This document shows, one piece after another, positions 24,582-34,384 of a stretch of DNA of 64,000 nucleotides (positions are counted from its first letter, which is position 1; every line of letters begins with the position of its first letter). The DNA is from Streptomyces glaucescens (GTDB taxonomy: Bacteria; Actinomycetota; Actinomycetes; Streptomycetales; Streptomycetaceae): positions 3,057,501 through 3,121,500 of the forward strand of contig NZ_CP009438.1 in assembly GCF_000761215.1 (NCBI RefSeq), given 5' to 3'. Made by a program: the position numbers and the translations under genes. Under the pieces are notes generated by a model. The model had not been told where the DNA came from. It saw nothing but the letters and a program-made list of their open reading frames with translations, and ran no database searches.

Positions 24582-25061
24582 TCAGGCCCGCTGCTTGCGC
24601 CGTACCGCCGACATCGCCCGCTCGGCCTCGCGCCGGTCCTGCTTCTCCCGCAGGGTCTGCCGCTTGTCGTACTCCTTCTTGCCCTTCGCCAGCGCGATCT
24701 CGATCTTCGCCCGGCCGTCCTTGAAGTACAGGGACAGCGGCACGATCGTGTGCCCGGTCTCCTGGGACTTCGACTCCAGCTTGTCGATCTCCTCGCGGTG
24801 CAGCAGCAGCTTGCGCTTGCGGCGGGCGCTGTGGTTGGTCCAGGTGCCCTGGCTGTACTCCGGCACGTGCACGTTGTACAGCCACGCCTCGTGACCGTCC
24901 AGCTGCACGAAGCCGTCGACCAGCGAGGCGCGCCCCTGGCGCAGCGACTTCACCTCGGTACCGGTGAGGACGAGACCGGCCTCGTAGGTGTCGATGATGA
25001 GGTAGTCGTGCCGCGCCTTCTTGTTCTGCGCGATCAGCTTGCGCCCTTTTTCCTTAGCCAT
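24582..25061 (-). CDS. smpB: SsrA-binding protein SmpB
   Basis: A 159-residue small basic protein that carries tmRNA to stalled ribosomes. The start [20 protein letters not shown] (ATG 25061) matches family members, with GGCGG just upstream; an ATG four codons earlier is less likely. Conserved blocks are [45 protein letters not shown] and the C-terminal basic tail [20 protein letters not shown], which mimics mRNA in the ribosome. It lies 99 bases upstream of ssrA in the same direction. Confidence 0.97.
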   Translation of the reverse strand: MAKEKGRKLIAQNKKARHDYLIIDTYEAGLVLTGTEVKSLRQGRASLVDGFVQLDGHEAWLYNVHVPEYSQGTWTNHSARRKRKLLLHREEIDKLESKSQETGHTIVPLSLYFKDGRAKIEIALAKGKKEYDKRQTLREKQDRREAERAMSAVRRKQRA

Positions 25062-25135
25062 AGTGCCGCCCATTTTCGCACTGCGGAGGGGGTGTGCGGG
25101 AAGTCATTAAGCGCCGGGCCCGCCGGGCGTGGCGG

Positions 25136-26299
25136 TCAGTCCCCCAGCCCCTCCAGCACCGTCTCCGCGCGCCGCAGCGCGTCCTCGCCGGCCTCCAGGT
25201 CGGGGGTGATCCCCCGCCCGTCCACCCCGCGACCGGAGGGGGTGCGGTAGTGGCCGACGGTCAGCTCGGCGACGGAGCCGTCGGGCAGCCGGCTCGGCAT
25301 CTGCACCGAGCCCTTGCCGAAGGTGCGCGAGCCCACCACGACCGCCCGGCCCCGGTCCTGCAGCGCGCCCGTCAGCAGCTCGGCCGCGCTCATCGTGCCG
25401 CCGTCGACGAGGGCGACCAGGGGCCTGGCCGTGTCGCCGCCGGGCTCGGCGTGCAGCGCGCGCTGCTCGCCCTCGACGTCGTAGGTGGCGACGAGCCCGC
25501 CGTCGAGGAAGGCGGAGGCGGTGGTGACGGCCTCGGTGACCAGACCGCCGGGGTTGCCGCGCAGGTCGAGGACGATGCCGTCGTCGCGCGGGGCCCGCCG
25601 GACCGCGTCGCGGACGGTGTCACCGGAGCCCTTGGTGAAGGCGCCGACCTTGATCAGGGTGTCCCCGTCGGGGAGGGTGCGGACGCTCACCGAGTCGGTG
25701 GAGAGCCTGGCCCGGCGCAGTGTGAGGCTCCACGCGCGCGTGCCGCGCTCCACGCCCAGCCGGACCGGAGTGCCGGCGGGGGCGTCGGTGGCGTCACCGC
25801 GCAGCAAGGAGACCACCTCGGTGACGGGCCGCCCGTCGACCGGCCGGCCGTCGACGCTGCGCAGCCGGTCGCCCGCGCGGATCCCGGCGTCGGCCGCGGG
25901 CGATCCGGGGGCCACCTGGGTCACCTCGATCCGCCCGGACCGCTCGCGCCGCGCCCACAGCCCGACGCCGGTGTAGGCGCCGTCCAGGGCTTCCTCGAAC
26001 TCCTCGTACTCGCCCGGCGAGTAGACGGCGTCCCAGCGGTCCGAGCTGCGGCTGACGGCGCGCTCGGCGGCTTTCAGCGGCGAGGTGCCGTCCGCCACGG
26101 CCCGGGCGGCGGCGGCCCGCACGTCGTCGGGGCGGGCCGCCGTGGCGGGCGTCCGGGACGGACCGGGTGCGGGGCCGCGCCCGGTGCCGGGCAGCGAGCC
26201 CGTGGCGGCACCGGTGACGAGCACGCTCGCGAACACCAGGGTCAGGGCGGTCCCGCGGCGCGTACGGCGGGGCTGACAGAACAGGTCACGACCTGACAT
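25136..26299 (-). CDS. S41-family C-terminal processing peptidase (CtpA-like), secreted or membrane-anchored
   Basis: 387 residues from ATG 26299. An N-terminal signal or anchor (TALTLVFASVLVTGAATG) suggests it acts outside the membrane. A PDZ domain (about residues 105-190; GVGLWARRERSGRIEV, GSPAADAGIRAGDRLRSVDG) precedes the peptidase core. The Ser/Lys dyad is Ser304 (GGTMSAAELLTG) and Lys329 (RTFGKGSVQ), 25 residues apart as in CtpA. LDLRGNPGG is conserved. It follows ftsX after a 14-bp hairpin and precedes smpB. Its substrate is unknown; the link with FtsEX suggests a wall or division role, by inference. Confidence 0.88.
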   Translation of the reverse strand: MSGRDLFCQPRRTRRGTALTLVFASVLVTGAATGSLPGTGRGPAPGPSRTPATAARPDDVRAAAARAVADGTSPLKAAERAVSRSSDRWDAVYSPGEYEEFEEALDGAYTGVGLWARRERSGRIEVTQVAPGSPAADAGIRAGDRLRSVDGRPVDGRPVTEVVSLLRGDATDAPAGTPVRLGVERGTRAWSLTLRRARLSTDSVSVRTLPDGDTLIKVGAFTKGSGDTVRDAVRRAPRDDGIVLDLRGNPGGLVTEAVTTASAFLDGGLVATYDVEGEQRALHAEPGGDTARPLVALVDGGTMSAAELLTGALQDRGRAVVVGSRTFGKGSVQMPSRLPDGSVAELTVGHYRTPSGRGVDGRGITPDLEAGEDALRRAETVLEGLGD

Positions 26300-26323
26300 G
26301 CCGGTGAGTCTAGGACAACGCGA

Positions 26324-26355
26324 AGGGCCGTACGGTCCGTTGACCGTACGGCCCT
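26324..26355 (-). terminator. 14-bp hairpin between ftsX and the S41 peptidase gene
   Basis: AGGGCCGTACGGTC (26324-26337) and GACCGTACGGCCCT (26342-26355) are exact complements with a 4-base loop, starting 12 bases past the ftsX stop and ending 25 bases before the peptidase start. It is a terminator or an attenuator. Confidence 0.8.
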
Positions 26356-26367
26356 CGTTGGCGTGCG

Positions 26368-27285
26368 TCACACCTTCAAGTACTTGCGCAGCGCGAAGAA
26401 CGCGGCCAGCGCGGGCATCAGCAGGCTCGTGGCGAGGATGAGCGGCAGCTTCGTCAGGACGGCGTCCCAGCCGATGAAGTTGATCAGTTCGAGCTGGTCG
26501 GCCAGGGCGAGCCCGTGGTCGATCAGGAAGTACCGGGCGGTCACCAGGAACGCGCACGCGACCGCGCCGCCGATGAGTCCGGCGACCGCGGCCTCCATGA
26601 TGAACGGGGCCTGGATGTAGAAGCCGGAGGCGCCGACCAGGCGCATGATCCCGGTCTCGCGGCGCCGGCTGAACGCCGAGACGCGCACCGTGTTGACGAT
26701 CAGCATCAGCGCCACGACCAGCATCAGCGCCATCACCGCGCGCGCGGCCCAGTTCATGCCCTCCAGGAGCTTGAACAGGTTGTCCAGGGTCTCCTTCTGG
26801 TCCTGCACGGACTGCACGCCGTCCCGGCCGTTGAAGGCGGTGGCGATGACCTGGTACTTCTCCGGGTCCTTCAGCTTGATGCGGTACGACTCCTGCATCT
26901 GGTCCGGCGTCAGCGAGCTGGCCAGCGGGGAGTCGCCGAACTGCTCCTTGTAGTGCTTGTACGCCTCGTCCTGCGACTCGTACGTGACGGTGTCGACGAC
27001 CGGCATCTTCTGCAGGTCGGACTTGATCTGGCGCTTCTGCTCCTCGGTCACCGCGCCGGTGGCGCAGGCCGGGTCGGACTCGGCGTCGCTCTTGTTGCAG
27101 AGGAAGATCGAGACGTTGACCTTGTCGTACCAGAAGCCCTTCATGGTGTTCACCTGGTCGCTCATCAGCAGTGAACCGCCGAACAGGGCCAGGGACAGGG
27201 CGACGGAGACGACGACCGCGAAGGTCATCGTGAGATTGCGGCGGAGACCGACACCGATCTCCGACAGAACGAACTGGGCGCGCAT
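26368..27285 (-). CDS. ftsX: Cell-division protein FtsX
   Basis: 305-residue integral membrane partner of FtsE. The N-terminal segment (about 20-42), a large extracytoplasmic loop (about 45-175, with two Cys, CNKSDAESDPAC) and three C-terminal membrane segments fit FtsX. The conserved NTVRVSAFSRRRETGIMRLV cytoplasmic stretch is present. FtsEX signals to peptidoglycan hydrolases outside the membrane. The ATG start lies 32 bases after the ftsE stop. A hairpin follows the gene. Confidence 0.95.
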   Translation of the reverse strand: MRAQFVLSEIGVGLRRNLTMTFAVVVSVALSLALFGGSLLMSDQVNTMKGFWYDKVNVSIFLCNKSDAESDPACATGAVTEEQKRQIKSDLQKMPVVDTVTYESQDEAYKHYKEQFGDSPLASSLTPDQMQESYRIKLKDPEKYQVIATAFNGRDGVQSVQDQKETLDNLFKLLEGMNWAARAVMALMLVVALMLIVNTVRVSAFSRRRETGIMRLVGASGFYIQAPFIMEAAVAGLIGGAVACAFLVTARYFLIDHGLALADQLELINFIGWDAVLTKLPLILATSLLMPALAAFFALRKYLKV

Positions 27286-27317
27286 GGCGTCTGGTTGTGC
27301 CTTTCCGTCGTGGATCG

Positions 27318-28007
<690 letters not shown>

Positions 28008-28321
28008 GGATGCACCACGGGTCGCCGGGGGTAGATGAGCGTGACCATACGCGAACCGGGCGGGCAACCGCAGGCACCGGTAGGGGTTGCGTGCGGGTTG
28101 TGCCTTTTGTGCCGGCGGTGAGCGCGCTCGCCCGGACGCGGGGGACGACCGCGCGGCACCGCCACCGCGGATCCCCACGCTCCGCGGTCCCGCGACCACG
28201 GAAACCGTACGCCTTGCAAGGGGCCCGCGCACCCTCCGGAGGAACCTGGCACAGTGGAGGGGGAACGTTCTCACCCCCGAGGGCGTTGTCCAACGAGAAC
28301 CGGCACTAGGAGGGCGAGCAC
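28008..28321. other. 314-bp divergent intergenic region upstream of ftsE
   Basis: The region contains the promoters of ftsE (minus strand) and of the small zinc-ribbon gene (plus strand). An AGGAGG ribosome site at 28309-28314 belongs to the latter. I see no further gene, hairpin or repeat in it. Confidence 0.6.
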
Positions 28322-28513
28322 ATGACGTACGACCGGCTGGTGTGCGCGAACTGTGCCGCGCCCGTCAGCGAGGGCCGCTGCCCCGTGTGCCGGGCCAATC
28401 GCGAGCGGCTCCAGCAGGAGAATCCGCTGTCCGCGCTGAATCCCATGACGCTGATCGCCCTGCTGGCGGTGCTGATCGCCGCGGTGGCGCTGCTGGCACA
28501 CCAGACGGCGTGA
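28322..28513 (+). CDS. Small zinc-ribbon membrane protein
   Basis: 63 residues. CANC (8-11) and CPVC (20-23) form a four-Cys zinc ribbon; one membrane helix follows at about 40-59 ([20 protein letters not shown]). AGGAGG lies 7 bases before the ATG. It is followed at once by a terminator, so it is a single-gene unit divergent from ftsE. Short proteins of this make-up are conserved in streptomycetes but I know of no assigned function. Confidence 0.82.
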   Translation: MTYDRLVCANCAAPVSEGRCPVCRANRERLQQENPLSALNPMTLIALLAVLIAAVALLAHQTA

Positions 28514-28521
28514 CGAAAGGG

Positions 28522-28552
28522 AAGGGCCCGGAGCTTCGCGCTCCGGGCCCTT
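28522..28552. terminator. 13-bp stem terminator with TTTC tail
   Basis: AAGGGCCCGGAGC (28522-28534) and GCTCCGGGCCCTT (28540-28552) are exact complements with a 5-base loop. It lies between two convergent genes and can serve both. Confidence 0.85.
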
Positions 28553-28590
28553 TCGGCTGCGAGCGGTCATCGCCGCCCGGCCGGGCCGCC

Positions 28591-29340
28591 TCAGGCAGCC
28601 GCGCCGCCACGGCCGCCGACCAGACGCGGCAGCACGCGGAAGCCGACACCGCCGGCGATCATCGTCGCGGCACCGATCAGCAGGAACGTGGTCTCGGTGG
28701 CACCGGTCTCGGCCAGCTCGTCGCCACCGCCCTGGGCGGAGGGGTCGGAGGCCGGGGCGTCCGCACCGGTGTCGGTCAGGGCCGAGGAACCCGCGCTCTG
28801 CGCGGAGTCACCGGAGCCACCGTCGGGGTCGGTGTTGTTGCCGCCACCGGTACCCGGGCTCGTCGGGTCGGCAGGGTCCGAGGGCTCGTCCGGCTCGACC
28901 GGGTTGCCGGGCTCCTCGTCGCCCGGGTCACCGGGGTCACCCGGGTCGCCCGGGTCACCGGGATCGCCCGGGTCGCCCGGGTCACCGGGATCGCCGGGGT
29001 CACCCGGGTCGCCCGGGTCACCCGGGTCGCCCGGGTCACCGGGGTCACCCGGGTCACCCGGGTCACCGGGATCGCCCGGGTCACCCGGGTCACCGGGATC
29101 GCCGGGGTCACCCGGGTCGCCCGGGTCACCGGGGTCGCCCGGGTCACCGGGGTCGCCCGGGTCACCGGGGTCACCCGGGTCGCCCGGGTCCTCTTCGCAG
29201 TCCGGCGTGACGACGATGTCGCAGATCGGGTCGTCCGCACCGGCGGCCTGCGCGACACCCGCGGCAGTCAGCGAGGCACCGGCGGCGATCACGGCGCCCG
29301 CCGCTATCCGCGCGACACGCATCCGCGTCTTCTTGGTCAT
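28591..29340 (-). CDS. Secreted cell-wall protein with Gly-Asp-Pro repeats and LAETG sortase signal
   Basis: 249 residues. A signal peptide (MTKKTRMRVARIAAGAVIAA and on to AQAA) is followed by a short CDIVVTPDC segment that may form a disulfide, then 30 tandem Asp-Pro-Gly units (about residues 51-141). A Thr/Ser/Gly/Asp-rich linker leads to a sorting signal: LAETG (209-213), a hydrophobic helix (TTFLLIGAATMIAGGVGF) and a positive tail. Streptomyces class E sortases use LAXTG, so covalent attachment to the wall is expected. It is monocistronic, convergent with the zinc-ribbon gene. Function unknown; the acidic repeat may act as a spacer or bind cations (speculative). Confidence 0.85.
   Translation of the reverse strand: MTKKTRMRVARIAAGAVIAAGASLTAAGVAQAAGADDPICDIVVTPDCEEDPGDPGDPGDPGDPGDPGDPGDPGDPGDPGDPGDPGDPGDPGDPGDPGDPGDPGDPGDPGDPGDPGDPGDPGDPGDPGDPGDPGDPGDPGDEEPGNPVEPDEPSDPADPTSPGTGGGNNTDPDGGSGDSAQSAGSSALTDTGADAPASDPSAQGGGDELAETGATETTFLLIGAATMIAGGVGFRVLPRLVGGRGGAAA
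28918..29190 (-). repeat. 273-bp tract of 9-bp tandem repeats (30 Asp-Pro-Gly codon units)
   Basis: Read on the minus strand the tract is GAC/GAT-CC(C/G)-GG(C/T) repeated 30 times plus a final Asp codon. Only silent third-base changes separate units (mainly CCC/CCG and GAC/GAT), so selection preserves the peptide. Such a tract is prone to slippage in multiples of 9 bases. Confidence 0.95.
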
Positions 29341-29576
29341 GTGGTTGCTACCCCCAGTAGCTGATCGTCAATGAGGCGGCGCTCGGGGCCGTGATCAACG
29401 GAGATAGCTGTCTTGTGAAGCCCCCCGGTTCACATGCGCCCCAGAGATACGCATGCCGCGCTTCACCCTTCCGATTTTTCAAAGCAACGTCAAGGGCGTT
29501 GCGCGCGCTATGCCCTGTGCGATGCGGTTTGCCGGGGTCGACGCCTGTGAGTGTGATGTGAAACCTGGGCAAACGA

Positions 29577-29603
29577 CAACCGCCCCTGGTTCAGGGGCGG
29601 TTG
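29577..29603 (-). terminator. 12-bp stem terminator after prfB
   Basis: CAACCGCCCCTG (29577-29588) and CAGGGGCGGTTG (29592-29603) are exact complements with a 3-base loop. On the minus strand it is followed by TCGTTT. It begins 16 bases past the prfB stop. Confidence 0.85.
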
Positions 29604-29618
29604 GCTTTGTCGACAAAC

Positions 29619-30725
29619 TTACTTCTCCTGCTGCTTGCGCCAGCGAATCCCGGCCTCGAGGAACCCGTCGATCTCGCCGTTGAACACGGCCTCGGGGTTG
29701 CCGACCTCGTACTCCGTGCGCAGGTCCTTGACCATCTGGTACGGGTGCAGGACGTACGAACGCATCTGGTTGCCCCAGGAGTTGCCGCCGTCGCCCTTGA
29801 GGGCGTCCATCTTGGCCTGCTCCTCCTGGCGGCGCCGCTCCAGCAGCTTCGCCTGGAGCACGTTCATGGCGGTGGCCTTGTTCTGGATCTGCGAGCGCTC
29901 GTTCTGGCAGGAGACGACGATGCCGGTCGGGATGTGCGTGATGCGCACCGCGGAGTCGGTGGTGTTCACGCCCTGACCGCCGGGCCCGGAGGACCGGTAG
30001 ACATCGATGCGCAGCTCGGACTCGTCGATCTCGACGTGGTCGGACTGCTCGACGACGGGCAGCACCTCGACGCCCGCGAACGAGGTCTGGCGGCGGCCCT
30101 GGTTGTCGAAGGGCGAGATGCGCACCAGGCGGTGGGTGCCCTGCTCGACGGAGAGGGTGCCGTAGGCGTAGGGCGCCTGCACGGAGAAGGTGGTCGACTT
30201 GATGCCGGCCTCCTCCGCGTACGACGTCTCGATCAGCTCGGTCTTGTAGCCGCGCTGCTCGGCCCAGCGCAGGTACATGCGCTGAAGCTTCTCGGCGAAG
30301 TCGGCGGCGTCGACGCCACCGGCCTCGGCGCGGATGTTGACCAGCGCCTCACGGGAGTCGTACTCGCCGGAGAGGAGGGTCCGCACCTCCATCTCGTCCA
30401 GCGCCTTCTTGACGGCGACCAGCTCGGACTCGGCCTCGGCACGGGTGTCCGGGTCGTCCTCCTCCTCGGCCATCTCGAAGAGCACGGCGAGATCGTCGAT
30501 CCGCGAGCGCAGCGCCTCGGCTTTCCTCACCTCCGCCTGGAGGTGGGAGAGCTTGCTGGTAATCTTCTGCGCCTCTTCCGGGTTGTCCCACAGGGACGGC
30601 GCGGCCGCCTGCTCCTCGAGCACGGCGATGTCTGCCCTCATCCTGTCGAGGTCCAGAACGGCCTCGATCGACTCCATGGTCGAGGAGAGGGACTTGAGCT
30701 CTTCGGATACATCGACGACTGCCAC
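29619..30725 (-). CDS. prfB: Peptide chain release factor 2
   Basis: 368 residues; RF2 reads UGA and UAA stops. The GGQ motif is at 249-251 ([14 protein letters not shown]), and the stop-codon recognition tripeptide SPF is present ([11 protein letters not shown]). The frame is continuous from [20 protein letters not shown]. The in-frame TGA and frameshift site found near codon 26 of many bacterial prfB genes is absent. The gene is flanked by the LAETG gene and the pkaB kinase gene, with its own terminator. Confidence 0.97.
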   Translation of the reverse strand: MAVVDVSEELKSLSSTMESIEAVLDLDRMRADIAVLEEQAAAPSLWDNPEEAQKITSKLSHLQAEVRKAEALRSRIDDLAVLFEMAEEEDDPDTRAEAESELVAVKKALDEMEVRTLLSGEYDSREALVNIRAEAGGVDAADFAEKLQRMYLRWAEQRGYKTELIETSYAEEAGIKSTTFSVQAPYAYGTLSVEQGTHRLVRISPFDNQGRRQTSFAGVEVLPVVEQSDHVEIDESELRIDVYRSSGPGGQGVNTTDSAVRITHIPTGIVVSCQNERSQIQNKATAMNVLQAKLLERRRQEEQAKMDALKGDGGNSWGNQMRSYVLHPYQMVKDLRTEYEVGNPEAVFNGEIDGFLEAGIRWRKQQEK

Positions 30726-30888
30726 GCTCCCAGCGTAACGGCTCCGCCGCTTTGCCAGTGCCGTCCCCGGCGTCGGTTGTGACGCACCCGGCGCCGGGCG
30801 GCCGCCGGGGCGCGCCCCCGGCCCCCCGCCCGGCGCGGAACGGGCCCGCCCCAGGTCGCCGCACCGGCGGGCCGGCCGCCCCGGGACC

Positions 30889-32133
30889 TCAGGGCGTCTC
30901 CGGGGCCGAGTTCCTCATGTCCTGGGGGGCGCCGCCCGGCTCGTCGCCCGACGTCGCCAGCCAGGTGCCGGCGCCGACGGCCGCCGCGACGGCCACCGCG
31001 GCGGCGCCGAGGGCGAGCCGGCGCCTGCGGGCGGCGGCGCGGTTGCGGGCCGAGCCGGGCCGGGGGGCGCCGGCCGCGCGCGGGGCGCGGGCCGTGCCGT
31101 GGGCGCCGCCGGCCAGCTCGTCGGGGGCGGGGACGCGCATCGAGGTGTGGGTGTCCCGGTTGGAGTCGGGCCGGGCGCCGGGGACCAGGGAGACGGCGCC
31201 CCGGCGCCGGCGCGGCGGGAGGGCGGGCTCGCCCCGGTCCGGCTGCGGGTCCTCGTCGGCGGGCTCGGCCGCGTCGACGTCCGGTTCGTCCACGTCCAGC
31301 GGCGGCATCCCGGCGAGGGTGGGCAGCTGCTCGCGCAGCCGCGCGGCCAGCTCGGAGGCGCGCAGCCGGGAGGCGGGGGCCTTCGCGAGGCACTGCACGA
31401 CGAGCTGCCACAGCTCCTCGGGGATGCCGGGCAGCGGGACGACGGTCTCGGTGACGTGGCGGCGCAGCACCGCGCCGGGGTGGCCGCCGCCGAAGGGGGT
31501 GAAGCCGGCCAGCAGCTCGTAGAGGACGGTCGCGAGGGCGTAGATGTCGACGGAGGCGCGCGGGGGCAGGCCCTCGACGATCTCCGGGGCGAGGTAGTCG
31601 GGGGTGCCGATGACCTTGGTGGCCCGGGTGCGCTGCGGGGTGTCGATGAGCTTGGCGACCCCGAAGTCGGTGAGCAGGGCCCGGTGGGAGCCGCCCGGGC
31701 CGAGCGGGCTCTGCATGTCCAGCAGGATGTTCTCGGGCTTGACGTCCCGGTGGACGACGCCCGCCGCGTGGGCGGCGGCGAGCCCGTCGGCGACGTCGGC
31801 GACGATCGCGACGGCCGCCTCGGGGGCGAGCCGCCGCTCCCGCTCCAGCCGGGTGCGCAGGTCGGTGCCGCGCACCAGGTCCATGACGAGGGCGAGGTCG
31901 TTGCCGTCGACGACGAGGTCGCGGACGGAGACGACGTTCGGGTGCTCCAGGCCGAGCAGGGCCGTGCGCTCCTGGACGAAGCGTCCGACGAGCTCCTGGT
32001 CGGACGCCAGGTCCTCGCGCAGCAGCTTGATGGCGACGGGCCCTTCCGGTCCCTCGCCCAGCCACACCGTGCCGGCGCTGCCCCGGCCCAGGATCTGGTT
32101 CGCGGTGTACCTGCTGCCGATCTTCCGTGCCAA
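30889..32133 (-). CDS. pkaB: Membrane-anchored Ser/Thr protein kinase PkaB-like
   Basis: 414 residues. A Hanks-type kinase domain at about 8-270: glycine loop [16 protein letters not shown] (ATP-binding Lys), catalytic loop [11 protein letters not shown] (LTDFGVAKL), and APEIVEG. A Pro/Arg-rich juxtamembrane linker precedes one membrane segment ([17 protein letters not shown]) and a short outer tail. No PASTA domain is present. The start is TTG at 32133, supported by AGGAG 5 bases upstream and by homology of the N-terminus. The paralogous pkaA gene lies 151 bases upstream in the same direction. Names follow the S. coelicolor pkaA/pkaB pair (543 and 417 residues as I recall). Confidence 0.9.
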   Translation of the reverse strand: MARKIGSRYTANQILGRGSAGTVWLGEGPEGPVAIKLLREDLASDQELVGRFVQERTALLGLEHPNVVSVRDLVVDGNDLALVMDLVRGTDLRTRLERERRLAPEAAVAIVADVADGLAAAHAAGVVHRDVKPENILLDMQSPLGPGGSHRALLTDFGVAKLIDTPQRTRATKVIGTPDYLAPEIVEGLPPRASVDIYALATVLYELLAGFTPFGGGHPGAVLRRHVTETVVPLPGIPEELWQLVVQCLAKAPASRLRASELAARLREQLPTLAGMPPLDVDEPDVDAAEPADEDPQPDRGEPALPPRRRRGAVSLVPGARPDSNRDTHTSMRVPAPDELAGGAHGTARAPRAAGAPRPGSARNRAAARRRRLALGAAAVAVAAAVGAGTWLATSGDEPGGAPQDMRNSAPETP

Positions 32134-32284
32134 GACTGCTCCTACAGGACGCGTGTTGTCGCTAAAACTACGCGTCCCGGGAGCCCGCCTTCACCGGGGA
32201 GCCGGAAATCACCCCGCGCGTGTCGACAAATCGGCAGACTCACGGCCGTCCGGCCACGGTGCCGGCCGTGCGCCGCCGCCCCCG

Positions 32285-34015
<1,731 letters not shown>

Positions 34016-34384
34016 GTCACGCGCTCCCTGTTGCTTGGCTTGCCTGAGGTCTGTTTTCGCGACCCACTGTAGTGCCGGGGTGCGACGGACCGGGCTGTCG
34101 TCTTCCTGTGGGTCTTGCGTCGCGGTTCCCGGCCACGTTCGAAGGGAAGACGCCCGCCCCGGTCTCCGGGTTGCGGGAAGCCGGCGTGACCGATCTCAAG
34201 CGGTCGCCGCCACCCCGTCCGCCAGGCACTTTTGCGGGCAGAGCCGACCAATCAAGATCACTTGTTCCGGAGCGGCGGGCGCGTTGTCGGTGTCAGGTGC
34301 GAGGATGCGTGCAGTACTGGCCGACGTGCTCGTGCGGGGTGGGCGGAGCCCTCCGCGCCCGCGCAGAAGGGACCGCTGACGGCG
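34016..34384. other. 369-bp divergent region between pkaA and the FHA ATPase gene
   Basis: This should hold promoters for both directions. The plus-strand frame of the FHA protein is open back to 34232, but that part is not conserved-looking and overlaps the expected promoter. No hairpin or clear operator was seen. Confidence 0.5.

Noticed and set aside
28918..29190. CRISPR-like or collagen-like repeat (plus-strand Pro-Gly-Ser frame)
   Set aside because: The 9-base units are in frame with a signal peptide and LAETG signal on the minus strand, have no spacers, and vary only at silent sites for Gly-Asp-Pro.
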